This document shows positions 1 through 11,273 of a stretch of 64,000 nt of DNA, piece by piece. The stretch spans positions 13,503,421 to 13,567,420 of the forward strand of contig JAQFVV010012404.1 in assembly GCA_028023455.1 (NCBI GenBank), read 5' to 3'. The notes below the pieces were generated by a model. The model did no database searches and was not told where the DNA came from. It worked only from the letters and a program-made list of their open reading frames with translations. The stretch is from Epiperipatus broadwayi (taxonomy: Eukaryota > Onychophora > Udeonychophora > Euonychophora > Peripatidae). The position numbers were made by a program, and so were the translations under genes. The number at the start of each line of letters is the position of its first letter. Within the stretch, counting starts at the first letter, position 1.

Positions 1-1440
1 GTATTGTAATGTTGCATGAATTTCTATTATATACTGTAAATTACTAAAATTCCTCAGAGATATATCAATCTTGTGCTCAACAAATGGAATTTAAATTCAT
101 ATCATTTTTTTTGTCAGGTTTCAAGTAGATCTTTTTTTCAGGTAATCTATATTCCAGTTGATCTAAATAAATAAAAGAGCGTCTAGCAGTTCTTAATTAG
201 AAAAATAAAATTATCAATCCTCATATTTCGCAGATGATTAACTAAATGAGCATTTTAACTATTTATTAGTGTGGTTGTTTAAAATTTTTTGATATGCAGT
301 GAGTTATTTATAAATTGTTTTATCCTTATTATAAGTTTGTTATAATCTTAATCCATTAAATTATTAAAAGCATAAAATAAGACATTATAGTATAATCATT
401 TAAAAAATATATTCGTCTTCATAATAAGTTCATTAAAACTCGTTATGCAACTTTAAAAATTAAGATATTAAAATAAATTATTTTAAGGGAGTGGAAAGTA
501 ATATGAGCCTACCATTAACACTGATGTTTCTTAGTTAATGTAACTTGTCTCTGGACTTAGCAAGCAAATAATAAGTTATTATAGTAAAAATCTGAAATTT
601 AAAATCTAAATTTAAAATTCCAATAGATGGTACTTTGTTAAGTAATAACTGTTTATAGATTGATTATATATAATCACTGATAAAATTATTGAAAGCTTTT
701 TTTTTGGTTTAAAAAAACTCTTAAATTATTTTTCAAATATATATGTAATATTGTGAAAATTAATTATATTTTTGATTGATTAATTTTTAAACATTGTTTA
801 ATAAAATGTGGTATTGTTTCTTATGTGTATTCTATAAAAGGTCAATGTATTAATTTGATGAATTTTGATCAAATTATAAACTTGACAAATAATCTTTAAA
901 CTTTTGATTTTATATAGAAAAATAATATATAAAACTTGTGATATATATATATTCAAAACTAAAAAATGAATAAATATTTTTAGTAAAATTAAACAATTAA
1001 AATGTATTAGACTTATTTTAAAATTATGGAATGAATACTTGAGAGAGGATACTTGTAATGATAATAACACAAAATTATTTTTGTTTGGGATTGTCTAACA
1101 ATTTCTTAATTAATTAAAAAAACATTAAATATTATTTTAAGTTTTTAAATGCTTTTATTTAAGTTACAAACTCCATTTATTTGTTTGTTTTAATTAAACA
1201 CTTTTATTTAATTTAAAATAAAGTTTTAAAATCAAGATTTAAAATATTTATATGCAATAGAATTTGTTCAAATTTGGTACATTTGTTATAAATCACTGGC
1301 AAGTGATATGACATTTTAGGTAATTTACTTATTTTTTAAATCCAGAACAGTTGGCAAATAAAATATCAAATGTTGTGATATCAAAATTCAAATATATTCA
1401 CATCACTTCAATAATTTTTTAGTAATGCATATGAGGGGGC
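1..1440. other. A/T-rich DNA without a recognisable gene
   Basis: I see no coding stretch, RNA gene or clear element here. The sequence is A/T homopolymer runs and short imperfect repeats. The only longer open frame (798-1070, minus) is low-complexity, rich in I, L, F and K, and has no recognisable motif, as expected by chance at this base composition. Confidence 0.6.
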
Positions 1441-1900
1441 AATATATATATATATATACATTTAAAAATTTAACATTAAATAATGTTTAATCATCTTTTA
1501 AAATTGAAATAAAAACAAAGGTTGATTATAAAACCTCTCTTTTTTAAAATATATATATATTATTTTGATTGTAAAAGTTGGTTTTTTAAAAATGTTTTTT
1601 AAATGAACAAATTATATTGTAAATGATTTTTAATCTGTAAAATTTATTTTCATGTATTGAGCAGATTGCTACATTTTCAAGTAATATATATATATATATT
1701 AAAAAGGTTAAATTAAAAACTATTTTAATCGTTGTTTAAAATTCAAGCAAAAATTATTTTAATCATCAACAAAACAAAAATTTGATTATAAAAGTTCACT
1801 TTTTAAAAAATTGACATTTTTTCTTTTGACTCTAAAAATTGATTTCTTAAAAATATTTTTGGAATATATAAATGTATATTGTAAATAATCTTTATTTAAT
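1441..1900 (+). repeat. Dispersed non-coding repeat, family Y, copy 1
   Basis: This stretch holds two loosely similar halves, each starting with a short (TA)n run and each containing motifs such as 'gattataaaa' and 'cttttttaaaa'. The segment around 1550-1850 matches the reverse complement of 41950-42320, including the shared string 'gcagattgctacattttca' and 'aaagttcactttttaaaa'. It carries no coding potential. The family is probably a non-autonomous element or the untranslated part of a larger one; its ends were not resolved. Confidence 0.6.
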
Positions 1901-2214
1901 ATGCATGATTTTAATTTCAAATAATAAGATGACTTTAGAATAATTGTAAAAAAGAATGCTAAAAAATGAAATTCACCTGCATAGATCTAAGTTTCTTAGC
2001 TCTAATTTATATAGTCTCAAAGCACTTTAAATACCAATTGACAAAGTAAATTCTTACCTACGTACAATTCTTATAAGTTTCAGTCACACAATTACTTTCT
2101 TTTTTTTGGATTTCTGCTTAATTTTTTAAATTATAAATTTGATAAAATTATTGCATTTAATTGTTTAATGAAGGTCAAATATGGCAATAGGGTTATCACA
2201 TGACAAATATCTCC
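1901..2214. other. Unassigned A/T-rich spacer
   Basis: No gene or repeat could be identified between the family Y repeat and the start of the LINE-associated subrepeats. Confidence 0.5.
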
Positions 2215-2650
2215 CACCGATATTAATATCCAAGTCCAGATTTTAATCAAACATACCAGAACTTTATTAGCAATAATGTGGACATTTTCCATGAAAACAA
2301 GAACATAATTTCTAATAATATCAACAACTTCAGGGAAAAAATTACAAATCCTAAGCAAACATGCAAAAATGTTATCAGCAGTAATGAACAATTTTCCATG
2401 ATAACCAAACTTCAGATATTATTGCTCCAAAGGTCAAACTACAACATTTAAAAATTTCCATAGCAACAAGGATATAAGATCAAATAATATCAACAGCTTA
2501 AAAAAATCAAAAGTCTAAATCTTAATCAAATATATGGAAATGTCAGAAGTGATGCACACATTTTTCAGGTTAACTAGGATATAGGTTCAAATAGTACTAC
2601 TTGCTCCAAATGTCAAAGTACAAGTTTTAAAAAACATATGTAAATGTCAT
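2215..2650 (+). repeat. Degenerate tandem subrepeats of roughly 110-120 bp, likely LINE 5' leader
   Basis: Three to four diverged units recur, recognisable by the ordered motifs 'cttaatcaaa', 'ttccatgaaaac' or 'ttccatagcaac', 'aataatatcaaca' and 'ttgctccaaaggtcaaa'. They lie directly upstream of LINE protein remnants in the same orientation, which is where promoter-bearing 5' monomers sit in some L1-type elements. That they belong to the LINE is inferred from position only. Confidence 0.5.
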
Positions 2651-3359
2651 TAACAACAAAGTACAAACATTCCATAGAAAACAACAATGTTATTCCTATC
2701 ACTCCAAGGTTAATAGCATATTTTCACAAAACTACTATCAATGACATCACAGATTTGACCCTAAATATACAACAGCTGCACTCCCTTCATTCCATTGACT
2801 GGGCATCAAAAAAAACTAGCAATATTAGTGACATATATTTAGCACTATCCTCCTGGCTCTTTATATAAGACATTTTTTTTCAATCTGGTCTCTGGTGCTA
2901 TCAGTCATTAATATGAATGTCTCTCTCTACAAGTGCCATCAGAAATTTCTCTATGATGCCATCATTCAAGATTCAATCAACTGGATAGGTGATTATCCAA
3001 ATCTTAAGTACCTAGTGATTGAATTTTTTCAGATTATCTAAAGGGAGCAGTTCCAAAATCAAATGAAAATTCTTGGAAACTATGCACTGATAACAGTCAA
3101 TACAATCAGAGGAAGTGCATCACTAGGGTGCTGAAGAATACCTATTTTTGATACTCTCCACAAGATTTCTAATGGCTGATGCAGCCTTTTGGAAATTTTT
3201 AATCATTGGAAATTTTTAATCAATTTGTTTCAAGAATATCCTTGTAACTATTCCCAGCAACAGTTACAAATTTGATTGTAACCAAAAATTATGATCCCTA
3301 TCCAAATTCTCAACGAAGAGGCACTTTTATGTTTATACATTAATGCTATAAAACCTCAA

Positions 3360-3638
3360 TGATATGCATGTAGACAATTGGCTCATTTTGCAACTCAGTG
3401 CTTCAACCTACCAGCCTCTCCTTCATCAACAACTATCCCTAAAACAAATTTGCAAGCAACCAGCCACCAATTAAGATCTGGCCACTTCTCAACTGGGGAC
3501 TGCAACAACAGCCAGCCTGATGGTTCAACAACATTCTGGCTAGCCCCCCATCCCACATCAGATGTACTATTCATGTTAATGGATCCAACTCTCATAGGAG
3601 AACAAATGCATCAATCTATCTCATTTGTGTATGTATAG
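3360..3638 (+). pseudogene. LINE ORF1 remnant with a broken CCHC zinc knuckle
   Basis: Reading from 3360, the frame gives stop-Y-A-C-R-Q-L-A-H-F-A-T-Q-C, the spacing of a CX2CX4HX4C zinc knuckle whose first Cys codon has become TGA (3360-3362). Such knuckles occur in ORF1 proteins of many LINEs, which bind element RNA. After the knuckle the frame stays open for about 79 codons and is rich in Ser, Thr, Pro and Gln, without further motifs. The preceding bases (2880-3350) have the base composition of decayed coding sequence but too many stops to follow. The zinc-knuckle reading is direct; the assignment to ORF1 rests on position upstream of the endonuclease. Confidence 0.55.
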
Positions 3639-4230
3639 TTAAGTTCACATCGAGAGTCTAGTCAACCTGCTCCTCTGCTAATGCAACAAGAATGTTAGAT
3701 TGTAGCATGAATGCCCAGCCTTCTTGTGAGATGAACCCACATTAAAACATAGCACAGAATCAACACATCATACAAATAAAACTTCAATAAATATCATGGA
3801 AACAATTTCACCATGCCTATTACCCATATCACTTTCCTTCCACCCAACCCCCTTTGAAACCAAGAGAAGAATAGTCTAAAAATTATCAACAAAAAAAAAC
3901 AAAAAATAATGATAAAACCACATTTGACTCATTACTGAGATGGCTGACAACCCTTGCAAGACAATGTAAACTACCATTTCATCATACCATCCTGATCACT
4001 CATCTTACACATCTTCCAAACCAGAATCAACACTGTACCAACATGACCTCATTCTCTAACCAAACTCATCAATTACTCTAAATTACAATTAATTAACAAT
4101 CAATTGCACATACTGAGACTCCAAATTAGAAGCCTCAAATGCCATTTCACAGTCTCTTATTTTCAACCCTCCCCCTCTGGCATCATTAACTCTCTTTTTA
4201 CTCCATAAAATTAAAAACTAATAGGGCTCA

Positions 4231-4842
4231 ATGTCTGTGGCCTCAATTCACTATCAAGGCTATACCAATTACAGAAATGGACTACTATCATTCAACATCA
4301 TCTCAGATTATTGGAAACCAAACTTTACAGAGAATCTTGAATTGACCCCATTGACTATCTCCATAGACATGGAATCTGTACTTTCTCCAAAGATACTTTC
4401 TCATCATCAGCCTGGCATTCTCATTAATTTCAAATGCCCATTAAATTTATTTAAAATTTAAATATTGATGGGGAATTACTAATTACCACTTTTCATCACC
4501 AGATAATTGCACTAAACATAGTAAATTTTTCTATATTCTCCTTATACCTTCAATAATCACATATATTATCCAAACATCAATTCAGTTCTTGCAACTAGCC
4601 CACACCTGACCATATATTTGGTGATCTCCCTCTGGATTACCTAACTTTTATAAATAAATGGCTTTATCTCTTAAACTTCCCATTAATGAGTGCTGAGGGT
4701 TTTTTATTCCCTAGCTCAATCATTTTCACAGGAACTGGTATGCCTCACTCATTGACCTATGTTTTTATTCTCAAATGTTACATTAATTTATAGAACTTAA
4801 CCTTAATCCCACTCCATTCTTAGATCACTCTGTCCAAGCAGT
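4231..4842 (+). pseudogene. LINE AP-endonuclease remnant (copy 1)
   Basis: At 4744-4779 the translation reads SLIDLCFYSQM, and at about 4822-4842 it reads LDHSVQAV. These align with SLIDLIFYSPEM and SDHLAVQA in the second LINE at 8.9-9.0 kb, that is, the last two conserved blocks of the apurinic-like endonuclease that nicks target DNA. The catalytic Asp-His pair survives in DHSVQA. The upstream part, from about 4231, is a 76-codon frame without clear endonuclease motifs and may be shifted. A TAA lies between the two recognised blocks, so the domain is broken. Confidence 0.55.
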
Positions 4843-5559
4843 CAGATCTAAACTTAATGAACTCCAGGCAACATCCATTCATTTACATAAAACAATCTGC
4901 ATATTTCTTTCCTCATTTACTACTGAGTTCAATGTTTTTCAAATTCTGTATCATACTAAACAAGCTACACCAAATAGCTCTAGACTCATTTTAAAAGTAC
5001 CTTGCTCTCAAACACATATCATTTAATATACAACACTTAACATGATGGTCCCCCTCATCCTTGCATCTTCTAATATTGGCCTTGAGTTACATAAGCAAAT
5101 TGTTGCTACTAAGTCACCCACCATAAACACCAACAATTAATCAGGCTTATTCAAACTTGTCACCATGTCAGCAAACGAACAACTAACTTGCAATCAAAAA
5201 ATGAAAAATTTGTCTACCCCAGTAGAACACATGGACAAGAGATTACATATGCTGGTCATGGGTTACTCATCCTCATTAAAATCTCTATGGTACTTCAAAC
5301 TATGTACTGGAGCATAATATGGTCCCCCTATATACCTGAACTTTAAAACTTAACTTCAGACTCGTAATGTATTCACTCCATCAGTACACTGTTTTTGAAC
5401 ACTGGAAATCACTATGACTTTCCAAACCAGCCAATTTCCCATCAAACTATTGAAAAAATTTGTCACCTCGTGCCTTGTGGAATTTCTGTATTCATTTTAG
5501 TCATTTCACTTTGCTGTATATTTATGATCTGGCCAATGGCAGAAGATATATAATGTAAA

Positions 5560-6110
5560 AGGTTTGTATCCAATAGCCATAGTGCATTTCACTAAAAAAC
5601 CTGACAGTACGTCTGATCTAATCAACTTTTGGCCCATCTCCATGGACTTTTCAGCTATTTAAATACTTGAAAAAGTAATCAAAGACCAAATTAAGCCACA
5701 CATTCTTCCATTATTATCATATTTATAGTTTTCCAAAAAGACTTCTCCATAAGCCAAGCAACATTTATATTTATGATAATTTCAAGCTCACTTCAAAAAA
5801 TAAAAATACATAATCCCATTGCAGTCCCATTTGACATACAAGCATCTTTTGATTCCATCTCAATTAATCTACTTATTCAAATGCCTATGAACACTAACAT
5901 CCTGCCTTCTCATTTATATCTAATCACCAATCTCATTCTGAATTGTGAGTTGCACATCACCTTTGATGGTAGAAATTCTCCATTCTTTAATCCCACTCAG
6001 TCAGTCTCACAAGAATCAACACTAAGCTCATTACATTTAACACTAAATAAATCTACTTTTATAACAAATAAGAATAAAATCACTGGAGTCCAAATTGCAC
6101 ACACCCAGTA
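5560..6110 (+). pseudogene. LINE reverse-transcriptase remnant (copy 1)
   Basis: Around 5568-5690 the reading FTKKPDSTSDLINFWPISM corresponds to the finger block of LINE reverse transcriptases (consensus near K.....D..N.RPIS). At about 5815-5880 the reading FDIQASFDSISINLLIQM is motif A, with the catalytic Asp in the position of LDFAGAFDSV in copy 2. A stop interrupts the region at 'atttaaatactt' near 5658. Motif C (normally YADD) could not be found downstream. The protein would copy element RNA into DNA at the nicked target; this copy cannot. Confidence 0.6.
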
Positions 6111-6892
6111 ATACATTGCCTGCATAGCTTATTACCTTACCAAAAACAAATCCCCATATTGCAAATCATTCTTAATGGCCATATAGCAGCCTACAAACTG
6201 CACTTTAATCCCAAAATTCTGCTGCATATGGAGTTTGTTCACAAAGAAATCCATGTTCCCAAGTTTTTCAAGGAAAACCCACTTTGTTCTTAGGCTTTTC
6301 TTTGTATAAGGCTCTCTTGATATGAGACTCACAATATAAGTCAAGTAACAAGATTCTGTACTGCAAATTACCAACTCACTTTCTAAGGTATATCTATCCA
6401 TTTACTCTATGATACAACTAGTCAATACATTTGCTATGACTAAAATTTCACACTATGCGCCTATTATCAAATTTTAAAACATGTTCATTTCTGCTATCAA
6501 CTCAATGCACAATAAATTGCTCTGGAGTCACAAGACCATATTAATCTTTGTAAAACAGCTCAACTGCCAACCTTTGTACAATGGTCTAAGTTTGTATAGC
6601 ATTTGCATGTTTTATACACAAAAAGCCATTAATTTAATAAAAAACTATTAGCAATCAGTTCCAAAATCTCCAGTGCTTGCTGGAAGTGACCTCTACAGAT
6701 AAATGTCCCCTTTCAATGTCATACTTCATAGATCTTATATCAATCCTAGGTATCATCAACCAGATCAGCCTCTTCCACAATTCAAAGTGCACTTACTGGC
6801 AACATATAATCTGCTTTATCTAGACCTTAGCAATGATTATCCCTCCCCATGCTTGTCATAGATAATTGTTGCCTTTTCTGCCAATTTAAAAA

Positions 6893-7198
6893 ATGGCACT
6901 AGAACCAAAGTTTTTTGACCTCCTAATTAGACTGAACCTGCATAAGTTTCCCACATTCTTTTTTTTGAGATATCATCATCTGTACAAAAGTACTGATCTA
7001 TGCTGTGAGCTCTGCCACAAAATCGAGGAGACTCAACAACACCTTCTCAATGACTGCCAAGCACTAAATTCCAAATGGAAAATTATGTTAAATGCATACA
7101 GGTGGTCTGCTACTTCCACTTACTATATAACTCAGTCCTTCCAAAGATTACACATTCCTACAGTGCATGCAGCTGCATTGATCCTGTTTGCCTTCTGA
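6893..7198 (+). pseudogene. LINE C-terminal Cys/His domain remnant (copy 1)
   Basis: An open frame of about 101 codons contains CCELCHKIEETQQHLLNDC, which matches the spacing of CCLCLSSPEDMDHILCL in copy 2 (CXXC, then H and C). A Cys/His motif of this kind is common at the end of L1 and Tx1-type ORF2 proteins and probably contacts nucleic acid. The frame starts and ends within the element and lacks its neighbours. Weak residues elsewhere limit confidence in the exact boundaries. Confidence 0.6.
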
Positions 7199-7811
7199 TG
7201 CACCTGTTAACCTTCTTGTTAGACAGCAACACCAGAATGCACCCATACATATTTAACAATAAATTACACCAGCTAAAAGCTCAGGATAACAACATAGCCC
7301 CTCCCTGGAATTTTTCTGGCCACTTGGTCACTCATTAGAGAGCAGTCCAACCTATAAGCAACCATAACCACAGTAGGTAGTACTAACAACCTTCTTGGAT
7401 ATTTTATCTGCTTCATAATACAAATTATCGAGATGAAAAACTATGTTCCAGTCACTCTCATTACAATAGTTCAACACCACAGAAGGATATCATCTAACCA
7501 GATCAATCAAGCTGAAGGCAAATGAATTTTAATTCAATGGTTATAAACTTTTCTTTGTAATACTGTATATCAAATACTATGTTGCACAAAAAAAGGATCA
7601 TTAACAACAATCATTTATAATTACCAAGGTCCATATGATTGTACTGTTATCAGCAATGATAATCAAATTTATATTATAATAAAACACTCATTATACTTGA
7701 AATACCTTTGTAATCCCATCAAAATCTTTGTAAAACATTTGTAAAACCTATGTAACACATTCTTTGGTCAATGAAATATATTGCTGAAACATAATAAAAA
7801 TATTTATAATA

Positions 7812-8074
7812 ATCACTTTTATTTACTATAAACTAAAAAAAAAAAAAAATTTTTTTTCAACCATAATTGGAGTTTTTGTACTTGTCTTGAAATAAAAGCA
7901 GGGGGGGGGTCCAAAATGAATTAAGTCTACACCTTGTTATAAAAAGTAAGAACTGACTTAATTAATTTCTGGACCATCTACACTTTTATTTCAAGTTAAA
8001 TATAAAAAAACCCAATCATGATTGAAAAAACAATTATTTTTTCTGGTTTTTAGTTTATAGTAAATAGAAGTGAT
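7812..8074. mobile_element. Foldback (MITE-like) element, family X, copy 1
   Basis: The two ends are inverted copies: the left begins with 'atcacttttatttactata' and the right ends with its near reverse complement. The arms pair over about 100 bp each, around a short centre near 7930. A second copy lies at 41508-41781 with the same ends and interior. No protein is encoded. This looks like a non-autonomous DNA element with long inverted repeats; the superfamily and the target-site duplication could not be settled. It separates the two LINE copies. Confidence 0.7.
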
Positions 8075-8164
8075 GAGTTTTTTTATATCTATTATTTAAT
8101 ATTAATATTTATTTACAATAGTAAATACAGCATTGATATAAAAAATATTTGGTACTTGTGTATA

Positions 8165-8470
8165 ATTCAACCGATGACGTTTTTGACTTACCGATTTCCC
8201 TTCCGATAGACATCGACGTTTTTTGCATGACAACGTTGTCATGGTAATCAAGTGACTGGCGTGATTAATCCATCAGAGAGTCAATTTTTTTTTTTTTCAC
8301 CCGCGAGATTTAAAATTCATAGAGAGGTTTGGGAAATTTTTTGATTTTTCTGTCTATTGCGATTTTGCTATCCACAGCATCACAGTTACTTTTTTGAGCT
8401 GTTAATTCGGGTAAAGTGTTTTATTTATCTGTTTATTTTAAATTTACAAAAATTTTTTGTTAATATTTCT
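8165..8470 (+). promoter_or_regulatory. CpG-containing block upstream of LINE copy 2, possible internal promoter
   Basis: About 130 bp (8165-8300) contains a dozen or so CpG dinucleotides and two 'gacgttttt' motifs in a surrounding sequence where CpG is rare. It ends about 200 bp before the first recognisable endonuclease residues, the position of a LINE 5' untranslated region. Promoter function is inferred, not shown. A host regulatory fragment is an alternative. Confidence 0.35.
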
Positions 8471-8511
8471 ACAATTCTCAAACTTACACAGACCCCACAA
8501 TAAGAAAAACA

Positions 8512-9551
8512 ATTGAGAGCTTTGGTTACTTTATATACTCTTTCTCCATCTCAGCTACCGCTGGGGTTGCTCTTATCATCAATAGAAATTCAATTATTGA
8601 CTTCTTCAAAATCCTGCACATAGATACTAATTGCATTATTGCTACTATACAAATCCGGGGTTTTCTGTTCACTCTTATTAATGTGTAAAGATGAAAAAAT
8701 AGTACACAAAGTTATACATAATATAAATATAGCAATTAGATCGAACCCTAGCCCAGTTATCTGGCTTGGTGATTTCAACCACACTTTTGACCATTTTGAG
8801 AAAAAATATTTAAAGATGGTTGCTAGAAACATACAGTGGGAAAGCACTCTTTCATGAAGGAGCCTTCTCTTTCTATACCAGAAGTACTCACTCGCTCATA
8901 GACCTCATATTCTACTCTCCTGAAATGAACTCGTTCATAGATACACAGCTCTGGCCTATTGCCTTTTCAGATCATCTCGCTGTTCAAGCTACCATCAAAT
9001 TGCAAACACAACTTCATACATCAACCAACCTCCCCTGGATGATGAGATTACTCAACAGGCACAATGTGCCCCCCCAATTAATCTCAGATATATACATCAC
9101 CTTTCAAGAACAGAAGATATGGAATCTACCAGCATTACAAGGATGGAATACATTCATAACCACAACACAAAAGTTTATTAACCAATACAATAGATACCAG
9201 AAAGGGCCATTAAGATTACTCTCAGAACTTGATCGGATTACATCTGAACTGAAAAGCATCCAAGTTACAGAACAGAACATCCCAGAAATCCTACTCCTAA
9301 AACATACATATAAACAAACCAGAATGACTCTTGTGGAATATATTCGTATTAAGCGAGCACGCAATTATCTGGAACAACAAGATTGCTGGACTCCAGGTTA
9401 TATCAGATGGGCCCTCGGATCAGGAAAAAGAAATCACACACCCTCCTCTTTGTGCCTTGACAGTATTACTTACTCTGGCATCAGTATGCTTAACAAAATT
9501 AGGGATTATTATTCCACCAAACTGCAGCCCATTGGAACTGTTACCAGATGA
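8512..9551 (+). pseudogene. LINE ORF2 N-terminal part: AP-endonuclease and linker
   Basis: From 8512 one frame reads SISATAGVALIINR and then FLFTLINV, blocks found in the front half of LINE AP-endonucleases. A second frame near 8755-8810 reads PVIWLGDFNHTFDHF, with the GDFN motif. A third, 8820-9551 (243 codons from the first ATG), reads SLIDLIFYSPEMN then FSDHLAVQA, the closing catalytic block, followed by a long charged linker toward the RT. At least two frame changes (near 8690 and 8820) separate these pieces. The domain cuts the target strand that primes reverse transcription. The long uninterrupted third frame shows that decay is moderate. Confidence 0.75.
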
Positions 9552-9714
9552 CACAAATTTGTGAAAGACTCAAATAACTCTCACAGCATTACTGAAGCTG
9601 ATATCATCTCCAAAATTAAAAGCCTGCCTGAACACACTCATCCCAGCATGCACGGAATTCCTAGATTTCTTCTGTTACACTTGGAAAAATTACCATACAA
9701 GGGGAATCATTGAT

Positions 9715-10547
9715 CTCTTAGCCACTGATAGCCTACATCTTCCAGGGATCTATCCTATATCAGTGGTCCTTTTCATAAAAAAGAAAGATCTACCTGTAGA
9801 CTTAAATAACATTAGGCCAATATCCATGGTTCCTCTCCTAATCAAAATTATCGAAAGCATTATAAAAAGATAAAATTCAAGAGAAAATCATATAAAACTT
9901 TCCAGGCATCAATATGCTAAGAGAGGTTCATCGACTGGTGATGCTGTAAGCTGATTTCGACTCCCCGTTGATCATATCCGTAGAACAAAACAATCCCGGC
10001 CAGTCACAGTCCAACTAGACTTCGCCGGGGCTTTTGACTCTGTCCAAACAGATGTACTACTTGGTGAATTAGAGGCTCTTCAGTTTCCTTTGGCATACAT
10101 TCAGATCATAGAGAATCTCCTAGAAAATTTAGATTTTTTTCTCTAAATGGGAGAATTGCCCCTGGGTTCAAACCCTACATCTCCATTCCCCAGGGATCCC
10201 CATTAAGTGCTCTCCTCTTCATGATCTATATAAATCCCTTGCTTTTGAGCATTGAGGATGCACTCTCTTGGATCTCCATCCCTCTTCTAAATGAAAACAT
10301 CTCCCACATCTCCTACATGGATGAAGTAGTGGTGTTTCTTAAATCACATGAAGAAATAAACATTCTTGAAAGCCTATTACAGCACTATGCTCAGACACAT
10401 GAGCTTACCGTTAACAGGAACAAATCGGCAATTTGGAATATCAAAACAGCTAACAGGATAACAGGTTCATTACAAGCTATGCTTCAGCCTTTCTTGGGAT
10501 TCAATATGCCACTATCCCCTACAGCAATGAGGATGGAAATACAATGA
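9715..10547 (+). pseudogene. LINE reverse transcriptase (copy 2)
   Basis: The finger block reads DLNNIRPISMVPLLIKIIE at about 9799-9855. Motif A reads LDFAGAFDSVQ at about 10015-10047. A later segment, open from 10221, begins in block B-like sequence (GSPLSALLFMIYINPLL at about 10194-10244) and reaches the catalytic motif C at 10314-10325, which reads YMDE instead of YADD. Loss of the second Asp of that pair should abolish polymerase activity. The pieces lie in different frames, with stops after 9872 and near 10146. The order, spacing and residues make the assignment strong even though the gene is broken. Confidence 0.8.
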
Positions 10548-10601
10548 AGACTACTAAACAAAATAGACATCACCATAACATGCCCCTCAAGAATATATAT
10601 A

Positions 10602-11273
10602 ACCACATTTGGAAAGGTTTCACTCTTAAACTCCCTCATACTTCCCAAGATTATATATTATCTTGCGGGTTTTAAACCAACAGAAGCTTTCATTAAAAAA
10701 GTAGAATCCCACTGTCTGCGATTCTGTAGAGGTGAGTGCAGATCATTTATCAGACTGCACACCCTTCAAAAGCCAAGAGACATGAATAGACTGGGACTGC
10801 ATTCAATAAAGGTATTTGCAATCCAGAGAACTTACAACATAATCCATAAACTTTATTCTGATTGCAGGACCTTCCAATGTCCACTTCCCAAAGAGCAAGT
10901 GCTTCCCACTGATAGATCGCCCCCTCAGAGGTTCACTCCCATCTGGCTTCAAATACAAATCTCATACATTTTTACACATATAGTACCTTCCGCGACCATG
11001 TTCAATTCAAAAATAACCTATTGGGAAGCCTTCAACCTATCCAACTCAAATACCCAGAAGGCACACACTTACCTCCCCATCGACATAAACAAACTGTGCA
11101 AACTAGCCCGTATATTGAAACTAGCACCTAAACACACAGACTTCTATCTCAAAATTAATCTTGGTAGCCTCTCCACTGCTATATTTCTTAATAGAAGAGG
11201 CTTCCGCATAGATCCCATGTGTTGTCTCTGTCTTTCCAGCCCAGAAGATATGGACCATATCCTTTGCCTTTGA
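10602..11273 (+). pseudogene. LINE ORF2 C-terminal region with Cys/His motif (copy 2)
   Basis: A single frame stays open from about 10602 to the TGA at 11271. It begins TTFGKVSLLNSLILPKIIYY, which resembles the thumb region after LINE reverse transcriptases, continues through MNRLGLHSIKVFAIQ at 10782, and ends in CCLCLSSPEDMDHILCL, a Cys/His motif shared with copy 1. Internal ATG 10782 is only a convenient start; the frame is continuous upstream and the real protein would run in from the RT. After the TGA the same type of sequence may continue in shifted frames to about 11460. The function is probably RNA or DNA binding during target-primed reverse transcription. Confidence 0.7.

Larger units (their letters stand above)
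2215..7795 (+). mobile_element. Decayed L1/Tx1-like LINE, copy 1
   Basis: A non-LTR retrotransposon is inferred from an ordered series of broken remnants on the plus strand: a gag-like zinc knuckle near 3.37 kb, the end of an AP-endonuclease near 4.75 kb, reverse-transcriptase pieces at 5.56-5.9 kb and a C-terminal cysteine/histidine motif near 7.0 kb. The same order and similar residues occur in the better preserved copy at 8.2-11.9 kb, so the two belong to one clade but are clearly diverged. Stops and frame changes are frequent, so it is not functional. The outer limits are approximate: the 5' limit takes in the subrepeats and the 3' limit is set where the more G/C-containing sequence fades before the foldback element at 7.8 kb. 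Confidence 0.7.

Noticed and set aside
798-1070. Small open frame on the minus strand
   Set aside because: Low-complexity, no motif, and expected by chance in A/T-rich DNA; several such frames also begin with non-ATG codons.
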